Source of the DNA: Alistipes sp. An66
GTDB taxonomy: Bacteria > Bacteroidota > Bacteroidia > Bacteroidales > Rikenellaceae
Reading direction: 5' to 3'
Assembly (NCBI RefSeq): GCF_002161445.1
Contig: NZ_NFHT01000003.1
Location: 124,001 to 188,000, forward strand
Length of the DNA: 64,000 nt
Positions 27,826 through 37,054 of the stretch are shown piece after piece. The position numbers and the translations under genes were made by a program. Position 1 is the stretch's first letter. Each line of letters opens with the position of its first letter. The notes below the pieces were generated by a model that saw only the letters and a list, made by a program, of their open reading frames with translations, was not told the DNA's origin and made no database searches.

Positions 27826-30519
27826 TTATTCCGCTTGTGAGGTGAGTTTCCCGATCTGACGCTCGGCCTCGGCTTCGAGGTTCGCAGCCTGTTTCTCGGC
27901 CTCCTCGACCAGTTTGTCGCCGGCCTTCTGCGCCGCAAGCTTCGCCAGCGCACCCTTCTTCGAGGCCTCCTCGACCAGTTTGTCCCGCTGCGTCTGTGCC
28001 GCCTCGACGAGCTTCGCTCCCGCATTCCGGGCTTCGGTGCGCAGGTTCTCGGCCTGTTTGGCGACCTCCTCCGACAACGACTCGCTGCCCGTAAGTTTCT
28101 GGATCTGCTCGTCGACCACATTCTTGACGGCCTCCTCGACCGCCTCCTTCACGCCGAGCGTCACCTTCGGCGAGGTGAACGTCCCGCCGATGTTCACACC
28201 CACGGTTTGGAGTACCCCGCCGCCCGGAATGGAGACCTTCGCCTGGTAGTCGATCGTCTGGTCGAGACCCGTCGAGCCCGACAGGTTGACACCCACATCC
28301 CCGATTTTCAGGTCGAAAGGCTGCGTCGTGATCCGGCCATCCTTGATCGTGAAGCGGATCGACACGTCCCGGGCCTCGATTCTGCGCAGCTTGTCGTTGC
28401 CCAGCACGTCGGCCAACGCATCGAACGCCGCGATATTCTGGATGTCGATGTTCTCCGAGCGGATCTCGCCCGAAGCATTGAGCGTCTGCAAGTCGGGAGA
28501 CATCTGCGCGTCGAGCGACGTCCGCAAATCCAGCGACAGCGAGTAGTTGCCGCCCGTCTTGGCGAAGATCGGAACCAGCTGCTGCACCATCTCCAACTGC
28601 TCGAACGTCTGCTGGAACGAGGCGTCCGCAAAGTCGGCATCGAGTTTCAGCGACGGATGCGCCGGATCGGCAGCCGTCGAGTAGCTGCCCGACGCCGAGA
28701 CCTTGCCGCCGAAGGCGCCCAGCGACAGACCGTTGAGCGACAGCGTGCCGTCGGCCATGCGCATCTCACCGCGGATCCGGTCGAAGGTCATCTTCCCGAA
28801 GAGCACCTTGTGCAGTTCGGTATTGAGCGAAAGGTTCAGGTTCCGCGGGATTTCGAGCGCCGTCGACGCCGCAGCTCCGGCATCGGCCGGAGTCTCCTCC
28901 TCCACATCGGGCGTATCCGACGCATCGCCCGGAAGAGCATTCATGATCTCGTTCAGATCCAGCAGGTCGGACTTCACGTAGAGGCGTCCCGAAAGGGTCT
29001 CCTCACGCAGCAGGTAGCCGAGGTAACCGCTCAACTGGCCGTTGGCCGAGAGGTCGCTCCGCCCGACCGTCAGACCGAACTCCCCGAGGGTCATCGTCGC
29101 CGGGGTGATCGTCGCCGCAGCCCGGCGGATATGCACCGGCGGCAGGTTTTCGAGCGTCAGATCGAGACCCTCGACCACGAACGTACCCTTGGCGCCGAGC
29201 TGCTCGTAGCGGCTCTTCTCGATGTCGGACATCCGCCCCGAGAGCTGCACGTCCGCCGTGATGATGCCCGCCAGTTCGACGCCCTTCTCCAGGGGGTAGA
29301 CCTCCTTGACGGCCCCCAGGTCGACCTTGCCGTCGGCCGTGGCGCGGAACGTCGGATCGCTGGCCAGATTCGTCGCATGGAAGGTCGCCGAAAGCGCATT
29401 CCCGGCCATCCGCAGTCCGAATTTCGAGAGTTCGACCTCCGTGCGGTCCATCACGTCGCCCGGATTGGCAATCCGCGCCGCCAGGTTGATGTCCGTGACG
29501 GCCTTCGGCAGCGACGAGTACTGGAAGCTGCCGTCGCGCACCTCGCTCTTCAACTCGAAGGCCGGGAGCCGCGCGCCCTGCATCTCGCCGCGCGCCCACA
29601 GCGACAGGGCCAGTTCGCCGCCTGCCGTCAGATTCTTGAACTCCCGCGTATAGAAGGCCGGAACGAGCGACAGCACATCCTTGAACTGGACTTCGTCGCA
29701 GCCGGCCTTGACATCCATCGCCACGACGTCATCCTTCATCTCGACCCAGCCGTCGAGCCCCACGCGGATGGCATTCAGCCGCAACGTGTTGTCCGAGAAG
29801 GTGAAGCGCCGGTTCGCCAGGTCGGCGTCGATCGTCGCCACAAGCTCCGCCTCGGCGTCGCTCAACAGCGGAATCCCGCCCGACACGAAATTCGTGCGTT
29901 CGGTCTTCAACCGCAGGTCGAGGTTCGTGCGGTCGGCCGACAGGTCGCCCCGCAGGCGCAGCGACAGCGGATCCGTCGAGAAGCGCATCTTCGTGGAGTC
30001 GTCCTCATAGCGGATCACCGCGCCCGAGATCCGGAAATCCCGCACCGAAAGCCGGAACGACGAGGGCTCTTCGGCCGCAGGGGTCTCCTCCGGAGTCTCC
30101 GCGGGAGTCTCCTCCGGTTCCGAAGGCTTCATCACGTCCCAGTTGACGGCCCCGTCGGCGAGCTTGTGCGCATGCAGCGCCGGATCCGCAAGGATCACCT
30201 TCGTCACCTCGAACCCGCTGTCGCCGAAGAGCGACATCAGGTTCACGACCACCGAGATCCGGCGCGCCGCAACGATCGTGTCGCCCTCGAAGCGATCGAC
30301 GCCCACCAGCGTCAGCCCCTTCAATTCGACCGAAGCGTTCGGGAAATGCCGCAGCAGGCTGATGTCGAGCCGTTCGAAATCCAGTTTCGCGGCAAGCATC
30401 GCGTTGGCCTCCTTTTTCACGATGTCGGCAATCTTGCCCCGAAAGGCCATCGGCACGATCAGTGCGATCGCCAGAATGACCACGACGATCGTGGTCAGAA
30501 TCTTCACGAGCTTTTTCAT
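27826..30519 (-). CDS. AsmA-family protein with helical C-terminal tail
   Basis: 897 residues. An N-terminal membrane anchor (residues about 5-26, ILTTIVVVILAIALIVPMAF) is followed by a long periplasmic beta-rich region. The AsmA N-terminal pattern is present (FERLDISLLRHFPNASVELKGLTLVG) and so is the AsmA-like C-terminal module (LNASGEIRSENIDIQNIAAFDALADVLGN in part). Such proteins are bridge-like lipid transporters between inner and outer membrane in better-studied species. The last 110 residues are Ala/Glu/Lys-rich and predicted helical, with AxxLxxEAxxQ-type repeats, an addition not usual for AsmA. The start overlaps the GNAT stop (ATGA). Confidence 0.88.
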   Translation of the reverse strand: MKKLVKILTTIVVVILAIALIVPMAFRGKIADIVKKEANAMLAAKLDFERLDISLLRHFPNASVELKGLTLVGVDRFEGDTIVAARRISVVVNLMSLFGDSGFEVTKVILADPALHAHKLADGAVNWDVMKPSEPEETPAETPEETPAAEEPSSFRLSVRDFRISGAVIRYEDDSTKMRFSTDPLSLRLRGDLSADRTNLDLRLKTERTNFVSGGIPLLSDAEAELVATIDADLANRRFTFSDNTLRLNAIRVGLDGWVEMKDDVVAMDVKAGCDEVQFKDVLSLVPAFYTREFKNLTAGGELALSLWARGEMQGARLPAFELKSEVRDGSFQYSSLPKAVTDINLAARIANPGDVMDRTEVELSKFGLRMAGNALSATFHATNLASDPTFRATADGKVDLGAVKEVYPLEKGVELAGIITADVQLSGRMSDIEKSRYEQLGAKGTFVVEGLDLTLENLPPVHIRRAAATITPATMTLGEFGLTVGRSDLSANGQLSGYLGYLLREETLSGRLYVKSDLLDLNEIMNALPGDASDTPDVEEETPADAGAAASTALEIPRNLNLSLNTELHKVLFGKMTFDRIRGEMRMADGTLSLNGLSLGAFGGKVSASGSYSTAADPAHPSLKLDADFADASFQQTFEQLEMVQQLVPIFAKTGGNYSLSLDLRTSLDAQMSPDLQTLNASGEIRSENIDIQNIAAFDALADVLGNDKLRRIEARDVSIRFTIKDGRITTQPFDLKIGDVGVNLSGSTGLDQTIDYQAKVSIPGGGVLQTVGVNIGGTFTSPKVTLGVKEAVEEAVKNVVDEQIQKLTGSESLSEEVAKQAENLRTEARNAGAKLVEAAQTQRDKLVEEASKKGALAKLAAQKAGDKLVEEAEKQAANLEAEAERQIGKLTSQAE

Positions 30520-30959
30520 TCCATATCCGTTTTACAGGCAAAGACCGTAGTCTCTGCTTCGTTGAATCCGCACTTCCGGTAGAGGGCCCGGGCCGCCGTG
30601 CGCGAGGGGTTCGAGGTGAGCATCACCCGTTTCGCACCGATCTCCGCGGCATGCCGCTGCGCCGCCCGCACCAGAGCCTCCCCGGCTCCGCAGCCCCGCG
30701 CCGCAGCGTCGACCACCACATCCTCGATCCACGCCTTGCGGCCCGACGGCGCATCGTACCACGCCAGCGTCAGCGTCCCCACGATGCGGCCCGCCCGCTC
30801 GGCGACGTAGAGCGCCGCGGCCGGAGCCGCAAGCAGCCTCCGCAGCCGCTCCTCCGACAGCGCGCCCAGGCGCGGCGACAACTGCGGCAGCAGCCGTGCA
30901 AATGCCTCTGCCAGGGCCTCGGAAAAGGCCGTCACCCGATATACGACGAGGTCCTCCAT
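30516..30959 (-). CDS. GNAT family N-acetyltransferase
   Basis: 147 residues. Motif A of the GNAT fold is seen in IEDVVVDAAARGCGAGEALVRAA, with the preceding strand GTLTLAWYD and the end ARALYRKCGFNEAETTVF. It is cytoplasmic and soluble. It overlaps the AsmA-like gene start by 4 bases and probably begins that three-gene transcript; a TATCTTTG -7 box lies at 30975-30982 on this strand, just upstream. The substrate cannot be told from sequence. Confidence 0.88.
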   Translation of the reverse strand: MEDLVVYRVTAFSEALAEAFARLLPQLSPRLGALSEERLRRLLAAPAAALYVAERAGRIVGTLTLAWYDAPSGRKAWIEDVVVDAAARGCGAGEALVRAAQRHAAEIGAKRVMLTSNPSRTAARALYRKCGFNEAETTVFACKTDME

Positions 30960-30974
30960 CCGGTCAATTTTTCA

Positions 30975-30982
30975 CAAAGATA
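30975..30982 (-). promoter_or_regulatory. -7 element for the GNAT-AsmA-LysO operon
   Basis: TATCTTTG on the minus strand, 16 bases before the GNAT start. The -33 position shows only CATG, so this is a partial match. Confidence 0.4.
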
Positions 30983-31025
30983 ACCTTTTTGTGCGAAACG
31001 TCATGGCGATCCGCGGAAAAAAGCG

Positions 31026-31033
31026 TACTTTTG
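31026..31033 (+). promoter_or_regulatory. -7 element for the btuG operon
   Basis: TACTTTTG just upstream of the cobalamin riboswitch. No good -33 element is seen at 19 bases, so the match is partial. Confidence 0.45.
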
Positions 31034-31039
31034 TCGCGC

Positions 31040-31228
31040 AACGGTTCCGAAGCCGCCCCGAACGGGCGCCGGGATTAAAAGGGAATGCCGTGCAAATCGG
31101 CAACAGTTCCCGCTGCTGTGAGTTACGATCCTCGATCCGGCACTCTTGGCCACTGCCCCCGACAAGGGGACGGGAAGGCGCCGGAACGGTAACGAGTCAG
31201 AAGACCTGCCGTCGCGATTCCGCCCGAA
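31040..31228 (+). promoter_or_regulatory. Cobalamin riboswitch (B12 uptake operon)
   Basis: Conserved core blocks in the right order: AAAAGGGAATGCCGTGCAAATC followed by CAACAGTTCCCGCTGCTGTGAG (31076 onward, quoted in parts), then GGCCACTGCCCCCGAC (about 31149), GACGGGAAGGC and finally GAGTCAGAAGACCTGCC (31194-31210). These are the hallmark motifs of the adenosylcobalamin riboswitch. It precedes btuG by about 100 bases. High B12 is expected to shut the operon. Confidence 0.92.
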
Positions 31229-31326
31229 AACCCTGCGGAGAATGGGGTCCGATGCGTGCCGAAACCGTTTCAGCCCACCGTACGCCGCAATATCCCGCAG
31301 GAGCCGGACACAAACACGGTACGCCG

Positions 31327-32367
31327 ATGAAACGCTGTCTGCGAAATATCATGCTCGCGCTGCCGGCCCTCGTTGCAGGGGCCTGCATGGAGTACGGCCC
31401 CCAGTCCGAGGAGCGTTTCGACCTTCCCGGACGCGGCGTCTTCATCACCTGCGAGGGCAACTTCATGTGGGACAACGCCTCGCTCTCCTACTACGACCCC
31501 GCCACCGGAGCGGTCGAAAACAACGTCTTCCTCCGCGCCAACGGCATGAAGCTCGGAGACGTCGCCCAGTCGATGGTCCTCCACGACGGGAAGGGATACG
31601 TCGTAGTCAACAACTCGGGGGTGATCTACGTCATCGACCCCGCGACGTTCCGCATCACGGGACTCATCGAGGAGGTCGTATCGCCCCGCTACATCCACTT
31701 CGTCGACGAGAAAACCGCCTACGTCACCGACCTCTACGACCCGCGCATCTCCGTCGTCGACACCCGCACCAACCGAATCCGCGCACGCATCGACACCGAC
31801 GGGCACAAATCCACCGAGCAGATGGTGCAGACCGGCGACCGCGTCTTCGTCAACTGCTGGTCCTACGACGACAAGATCCTCGTCATCGACACCCGGACCG
31901 AGAGCCTCGCGGGGTCGATCACCGTGGGCTGGCAGCCCAACTCGCTGGCGCTCGACGCCAACGGCAAGCTCTGGGCCGCAACCGACGGCCGCGACGGCGA
32001 AGCCCCCGCGCTATGGAGAATCAACCCCGCGACACTCGAAATCGAGAAGAAATTCGAGCTCCCGCCCGACACGCCGCCCTCGCGGCTCACCTTCGACGCA
32101 CGCAACAACCGCATCTATTTCATCGCCCGCGACGTCTGGCGCATGCCGGCCGATGCCGAGTCGCTCCCCGCGGAGCCCTTCCTGCCCTATGCCGGGACTC
32201 TCTATTACGGACTGGGCGTAGACCCCGACACGGCGGAGGTCTACGTCGCCGACGCCATCGACTACGTCCAGCACGCCGCCGTCTACCGCTTCTCACCCGA
32301 CGGCGAACCGCTCGACACGCTCCGCGTCGGGATCATCCCCGGCTCCTTCTGTTTCAAACGACAATAA
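31327..32367 (+). CDS. btuG: BtuG-like surface lipoprotein, beta-propeller B12 binder
   Basis: 346 residues. Lipoprotein signal MKRCLRNIMLALPALVAGAC with Cys20. The mature protein is built of repeated beta-propeller blades of YncE/DUF5074 type (for example GKGYVVVNNSGVIYVIDPATF, KTAYVTDLYDPRISVVDT and GWQPNSLALDANGKLWAATDG, quoted in parts). In Bacteroides the BtuG protein of this build sits on the cell surface, binds B12 with extreme affinity and caps the BtuB channel. Here it lies directly after a cobalamin riboswitch and two genes before a BtuB-type receptor. This supports the name. No other function competes in this setting. Confidence 0.85.
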   Translation: MKRCLRNIMLALPALVAGACMEYGPQSEERFDLPGRGVFITCEGNFMWDNASLSYYDPATGAVENNVFLRANGMKLGDVAQSMVLHDGKGYVVVNNSGVIYVIDPATFRITGLIEEVVSPRYIHFVDEKTAYVTDLYDPRISVVDTRTNRIRARIDTDGHKSTEQMVQTGDRVFVNCWSYDDKILVIDTRTESLAGSITVGWQPNSLALDANGKLWAATDGRDGEAPALWRINPATLEIEKKFELPPDTPPSRLTFDARNNRIYFIARDVWRMPADAESLPAEPFLPYAGTLYYGLGVDPDTAEVYVADAIDYVQHAAVYRFSPDGEPLDTLRVGIIPGSFCFKRQ

Positions 32368-32379
32368 ACAACTGACTCC

Positions 32380-33300
32380 ATGAAAAAATACGCACTTTTC
32401 CTGCTCCTGGTCTCGGCCTGCAATTCGAGCGAAACGATCACCACGGCAACGGTCGAAGAGCCCGCCTCGCGCGTCCTCGAATACACCCCCGCACCGGGGC
32501 AGTTCATCAACAGCTCGCTGGCCGGGTTCCCCGCCGACGCGCCGATCACCACCCCCGAAGCGGCCGCCGCCTATGCCCAGGCCCGGCTCAACATGGGCGG
32601 AACGCCCGATCCGGGGGCCGAAACCGTCACCTACGGATTCGTCTCGCTCGGCGGCTGGGGCGGATACATCGTCCTCGGATTCGACGAGCCGGTGCCCGCC
32701 GCCGAAGGCTCGGACTACGACCTCTACGTCACCGGGAACTCCTTCAACGGCTCCTCCGAGCCGGGGATCGTCTGGGTGGCGCAGGATTCGGACGGCGACG
32801 ACTCGCACGTCGGCGAAACCTGGTACGAACTCAAAGGCAGCGAGTACGACAATCCGAAAACCCGCTTCGGTTACGAGGCGACCTACGCCGAACAGGCGGA
32901 CGGCACCGTCACCTGGACGGACAACAACGGCGGCGACGGCTCGATCGACCGCACCATCCACACGCAGAGCTACGTCCCGGCCTGGGTGCAGCCGCTGACC
33001 TACACCGGAACCCGGCTCCCCGACAACGTCGAGCCGGATCAGGAGACGGGCATCTACGACATGCGGGCCTTCGCCTGGGGATATGCCGACAACGCCTCGT
33101 CGATCGACGGCGCCGGGATGAAAAACCGGTTCCGGATCGCCAACGCCGTCGACACCGACGGCAACCCCGCCAACCTCCGCCGGATCGACTTCGTGAAGAT
33201 CCAGACCGGCGTGAACTACAAGGCCGGAAACAACGTGGGAGAGATCTCCACCGAGGTGTGCGCCGTCGGCTGCTACCGCACCTTCACCCGAACCGAATAG
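32380..33300 (+). CDS. Surface lipoprotein of the B12 uptake operon (accessory)
   Basis: 306 residues. Lipoprotein signal MKKYALFLLLVSAC with Cys14. The mature protein is beta-rich, with VTYGFVSLGGWGGYIVLGFDEPV and a D-rich stretch (SDGDDSHVGETWYELKGSEY), followed by WTDNNGGDGSIDRT. This is the cell-surface protein type often found beside btuB/btuG in Bacteroidetes B12 loci. It lies 12 bases after btuG and 6 bases before btuB, so it belongs to the same riboswitch-controlled operon and may help to capture cobalamin or present it. The exact role is not known. Confidence 0.75.
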   Translation: MKKYALFLLLVSACNSSETITTATVEEPASRVLEYTPAPGQFINSSLAGFPADAPITTPEAAAAYAQARLNMGGTPDPGAETVTYGFVSLGGWGGYIVLGFDEPVPAAEGSDYDLYVTGNSFNGSSEPGIVWVAQDSDGDDSHVGETWYELKGSEYDNPKTRFGYEATYAEQADGTVTWTDNNGGDGSIDRTIHTQSYVPAWVQPLTYTGTRLPDNVEPDQETGIYDMRAFAWGYADNASSIDGAGMKNRFRIANAVDTDGNPANLRRIDFVKIQTGVNYKAGNNVGEISTEVCAVGCYRTFTRTE

Positions 33301-33306
33301 TCCGAC

Positions 33307-35361
33307 GTGCTGCGCATCGCCGCCATACTCATCGCGTTGCTCTGTGCCGGGCCCGCCCTCGCGCAGCGCGACTCCACGGCCCGCACCGTCGACATCGAAC
33401 GGGTCGAGATCGCCGGCGTGCGCCCCATGAAGGAGATCGGCGTGCAGCGCACCGTGCTCGACAGCGCCCTCCTGCGCGAGAACATCTCCTCGTCGCTGGC
33501 CGACGCTTTGAGCTCCGGATCGACCATCTTCATCAAGTCCTACGGCCGCGCGACACTCGCCACCGCCTCGTTCCGCGGCACGGCGCCCTCCCACACGCAG
33601 GTCACCTGGAACGGCATGAAGATGAACTCCCCGATGCTCGGACAGGTCGACTTCTCGCTCATCCCTTCGTACTTCGTCGACGACGCCTCGATCTACCACG
33701 GCGCCAGTTCCGTGGGAATCACCGGCGGCGGGCTGGGCGGCGCCATCACGCTCGCCACGAAGGAGCCCGAGACCCGCGGATTCGCCATGCGGTACGTACA
33801 GGGCGTCGGGTCGTTCACCACCTTCGACGAGTTCCTCCGGTTGAGCTACCGCGCCGGGCGGTGGAGCGCCGTGACCCGCGTGCTGGTCAGCACCTCGGAA
33901 AACGACTTCCGCTACCGCAACTACGACTCCAAGCAGTTCGTCACCAACGACAACGGCGAGATCGTCGACGCCTGCTACCCCCTGCAACGCAACCGCAACG
34001 GTGCCTTCCGCGACCTGCACCTCCTGCAAGAGTTCTACTACACCTCGCGGCAGGGCGACCGCTTCTCGCTGGCGGCCTGGTATCTCGACACCGACCGCGG
34101 GCTGGCCCTCCTCTCCTCGGACCGCAACACCTCGCGCGAAAAGCGCAACTCCCAGGCCGAACGCACGCTGCGCGCCGTCGCCGCCTGGGACCGGCTCTTC
34201 GGAGCGGTGAAGGCCGGCGTGCGCGCCGGGTACACCTACGACGACCTGCGCTACCTGATGGAGTCCGATCCCGACGGACAGGGCAACTTCACCCCCGTGA
34301 CCGACGCCCGGAGCCGCATCCACACCCTCTTCGCCCGGGCCGAAGCCGAATACGCCCCGAACGAAAAGTGGATGTTCGCAGCCAACGTATCGGCCCACCA
34401 GCACCGCGTCAACAGCGGCGACCTCTCGCTCATCGACGCCACCACGGGCCGCCGCGCCGACACGCTCTACCGCCAGCAGCGTTTCGAACTCTCGGCCTTC
34501 GCCTCGGCCAAGTGGCGCCCCACGCCGCGGCTGGGCATCGCCGCCGACCTGCGCTGGGAACTCTACGGCGACCGCTCGACGCCCCTCATCCCGGCGCTGT
34601 TCGTCGACTGGCTGCTCGCGAAGCGCGGCAACGTCGTCCTGAAAGCCTCTGCGGCCCGCAACTACCGTTACCCCACGCTCAACGACCTCTATTTCCAGCC
34701 GGGCGGGAATCCCGATCTCGACCCCGAACGCGGCTGGACCTGGGACGCCGGCGTCGAATCGTCGCTCAAAAGCCGCCGCAGCTCGCTGCGGCTCTCGGCT
34801 ACGGCCTTCGACTCGCGCATCGACGACTGGATCCTCTGGATCGCAACCGCCAAGCAGGGCGTCTACACCCCGATCAACATCCGCCGCGTACACAGTTACG
34901 GTGTCGAGGGAAAACTCGCGGGATCGACCGAAACCCCTTCGGGCTGGCGTCTCGCCTGCGACGGAAACATCGCCTGGACCCGTTCGGTCAACCGCGGCGA
35001 CAAGTTCTCCGCGGCCGACGAGTCGGTCGGCAAGCAGCTGGTCTACATCCCGGTCTGGTCGGCGGCCCTCACGGCCCGCGTGGCGTGGCGCCGCTGGGAG
35101 CTCGTCTACAAATGGCAGTGGTACAGCGAGCGTTTCACCATGTCGGACAACGACCTCGGCGTGCTGGGCCGCGTCCCGCCCTACATCATGAACGACCTCT
35201 CGCTGGAAAAAAACCTCGAATTCCGGCGGCTCGCGCTCTCGGTCAAGGGTTGCATCTACAACCTCTTCAACGAGGAGTATCAGTCGGTGCTCGGGCGCCC
35301 CATGCCGCGGCTCAACGCCGCCGTATTCATCGGTATTACGCCGAAATTCGGAAGTCGATGA
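33307..35361 (+). CDS. btuB: BtuB-like TonB-dependent receptor for cobalamin
   Basis: 684 residues from a GTG start at 33307, 6 bases after the previous stop. Signal peptide LRIAAILIALLCAGPALAQ is cleaved after ALA. A plug domain (residues about 30-165) contains VERVEIAGVRPMKE-like TonB-box region, FRGTAPSHTQVTWNGMKMNSP and GGGLGGAITLATKEP. A 22-strand barrel follows, ending with an aromatic strand. The size is that of BtuB-type receptors without the extra CarboxypepD-like domain of SusC proteins. Being in a B12-riboswitch operon with btuG supports cobalamin as substrate. Confidence 0.88.
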   Translation: MLRIAAILIALLCAGPALAQRDSTARTVDIERVEIAGVRPMKEIGVQRTVLDSALLRENISSSLADALSSGSTIFIKSYGRATLATASFRGTAPSHTQVTWNGMKMNSPMLGQVDFSLIPSYFVDDASIYHGASSVGITGGGLGGAITLATKEPETRGFAMRYVQGVGSFTTFDEFLRLSYRAGRWSAVTRVLVSTSENDFRYRNYDSKQFVTNDNGEIVDACYPLQRNRNGAFRDLHLLQEFYYTSRQGDRFSLAAWYLDTDRGLALLSSDRNTSREKRNSQAERTLRAVAAWDRLFGAVKAGVRAGYTYDDLRYLMESDPDGQGNFTPVTDARSRIHTLFARAEAEYAPNEKWMFAANVSAHQHRVNSGDLSLIDATTGRRADTLYRQQRFELSAFASAKWRPTPRLGIAADLRWELYGDRSTPLIPALFVDWLLAKRGNVVLKASAARNYRYPTLNDLYFQPGGNPDLDPERGWTWDAGVESSLKSRRSSLRLSATAFDSRIDDWILWIATAKQGVYTPINIRRVHSYGVEGKLAGSTETPSGWRLACDGNIAWTRSVNRGDKFSAADESVGKQLVYIPVWSAALTARVAWRRWELVYKWQWYSERFTMSDNDLGVLGRVPPYIMNDLSLEKNLEFRRLALSVKGCIYNLFNEEYQSVLGRPMPRLNAAVFIGITPKFGSR

Positions 35362-35462
35362 ACAGGGCCCCATTCCCGAATCCGAAGGCGGTACGACCGC
35401 AGAACCGCATTCCCGAATCCGATAATCAGCCGTTGCCGCAACCCTGAAAAACAACGAAAAAC

Positions 35463-36158
35463 ATGACCAATCTCGAAAACCTCCGCGAAACACTCCTCGG
35501 AATGGCCGACCCGGCCTACCGTGACTTCAACGCCCGGATCATCCCCGGCGCCGGCGAGATGCTCGGCATCCGTATCCCGCAGCTCCGCCAAATGGCCCGC
35601 CGGATCGTCCGTGACGACAACTGGCGCGAATTCGCCGTCCGCGACGACTGCCGTTTCTTCGAGGAGCGCATGTTGCAGGGAATGGTCATCGCCTCCGCCC
35701 GCTGCCCGATCGACGAAAAACTCCCGCTCGTCGCCCGCTTCGTCCCCCGGATCGACAACTGGGCCCTGTGCGACTGCTTCTGCTGGAAACTCCGCACCGA
35801 GGAACGCGAGCCGATGTGGCGCTTCATCCAGCCCTATTTCCGCGCCCGGGCCGAATACGACGTCCGCTTCGCCGTGGTCATGGCCACCGCAAACTTCATC
35901 GACGAGGAACACCTCGATGCCCTCTTCCGCCACTTCGAAACGTTCCGCCACGAAGCCTACTACGCCCGCATGGGCGTCGCATGGGCCCTCTCGGTCTGCT
36001 ACGTGAAGTTCCCCGAGCGGACGCTGCACTGGCTGCGCGAGGAGTGTCCGCTCGATGACTGGACCTTCAACAAGACCATTCAGAAGATCGGAGAGTCGTT
36101 TCGCGTATCGCCCGAAGGGAAAGCCGCCGCACGTGCGCTGAAACGAAACACGAAATAA
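35463..36158 (+). CDS. AlkD-like DNA alkylation repair protein
   Basis: 231 residues. HEAT-like helical repeat glycosylase family (PF08713). Recognisable features are LGIRIPQLRQMARRI, the conserved WALCDCF segment (residues about 100) and the repeat-containing VRFAVVMATANFI. The conserved Trp and Asp residues of the family are kept (IDNWALCD). The family removes N3- or N7-alkylpurines. It sits between btuB and a glycosyltransferase with no obvious operon partner; a 15-base direct repeat CATTCCCGAATCCGA occurs twice in the short spacer upstream. Confidence 0.85.
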   Translation: MTNLENLRETLLGMADPAYRDFNARIIPGAGEMLGIRIPQLRQMARRIVRDDNWREFAVRDDCRFFEERMLQGMVIASARCPIDEKLPLVARFVPRIDNWALCDCFCWKLRTEEREPMWRFIQPYFRARAEYDVRFAVVMATANFIDEEHLDALFRHFETFRHEAYYARMGVAWALSVCYVKFPERTLHWLREECPLDDWTFNKTIQKIGESFRVSPEGKAAARALKRNTK

Positions 36159-36215
36159 CGTCGGATTTCGGAAAATATGTCGTATATTTCGCCCGAATTC
36201 ATTCCGGAATCCGCC

Positions 36216-36935
36216 ATGCGCAGACTCGTCATCATACCGACCTACAACGAAAAGGAGAACATCGCAAAGATGATCGCCAGGGTCTTCTCGCTGCCCGAAC
36301 CCTTCGAGATGCTCGTCATCGACGACGGATCGCCCGACGGCACGGCCGGCATCGTCCGCGAACACCAGCAGGAGTTCCCCGGGCGGCTCCACCTCATCGA
36401 GCGCACCGGAAAACTGGGGCTCGGAACCGCCTATCTCACCGGCTTCCGATGGGGGCTCGAACACGGATTCGACTGCATCTGCGAAATGGACTGCGACTTC
36501 TCGCACAACCCCGACGATCTGGTCCGGCTCTGCGCCGCCGCGGCCGAAGGCTACGACGTCGTCGTCGGTTCGCGCTACGTCAAGGGCGGAAAGGTCGTCA
36601 ACTGGCCCCTGTCGCGACTGATGATCTCCTATTTCGGGTCGACATACACCCGGCTCGTCACGCGCCTGCCCCTGCACGACACCACGGCCGGATTCGTCTG
36701 CTACTCCCGCCGTGCGCTGGAAACCATCGACCTCGACGCCGTCCGCATGAAGGGTTACGGATTCCAGATCGAGATGAAGTACACCGCCTGGCGGCTCGGG
36801 CTCCGGCTCCGTGAAATCCCGATCGTCTTCGTCGAACGCACCGAAGGAACCTCCAAGATGTCGGGCGGAATCTTCCGCGAGGCCCTTTTCGGCGTCCTGG
36901 GGCTCCCGTTCCGCAAAATCCGCCGGCGCCCGTAG
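36216..36935 (+). CDS. Dpm1-like polyprenyl-phosphate mannosyl/glycosyltransferase (GT2)
   Basis: 239 residues from the ATG at 36216. An ATG at 36177 is also in frame, but a TATATTTC box close to the -7 consensus overlaps that part, so the later start is preferred. GT-A fold: RRLVIIPTYNEKENIAKMI, the first Asp pair in VIDDGSPDGTAG, the metal-binding EMDCDFSHNPDDL, and VVGSRYVKGGKVVNWPLSRL. No C-terminal membrane segment, as in the soluble type. It probably transfers a sugar from a nucleotide donor to a polyprenyl phosphate. Confidence 0.88.
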   Translation: MRRLVIIPTYNEKENIAKMIARVFSLPEPFEMLVIDDGSPDGTAGIVREHQQEFPGRLHLIERTGKLGLGTAYLTGFRWGLEHGFDCICEMDCDFSHNPDDLVRLCAAAAEGYDVVVGSRYVKGGKVVNWPLSRLMISYFGSTYTRLVTRLPLHDTTAGFVCYSRRALETIDLDAVRMKGYGFQIEMKYTAWRLGLRLREIPIVFVERTEGTSKMSGGIFREALFGVLGLPFRKIRRRP

Positions 36936-37018
36936 CACCGAACGTCGGGTCCGGAAGCCCCGGAGTGCGGTTTTCCGCGGTTGTTCATAATTTGTTCATT
37001 AAAATTTCGGGTCCGACC

Positions 37019-37049
37019 CTTGCACGATCCGGAACTATCCCTATCTTTG
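37019..37049 (+). promoter_or_regulatory. Promoter of nrdDG
   Basis: CTTG (37019-37022), 19 bases, TATCTTTG (37042-37049). Good match to the consensus, immediately ahead of the second cobalamin riboswitch. Confidence 0.75.
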
Positions 37050-37054
37050 TCTCC

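Noticed and set aside
32293..35493. Minus-strand frame of more than 1000 codons opposite the btu operon
   Set aside because: Spans three well-supported genes on the other strand and has no signal peptide or domain.
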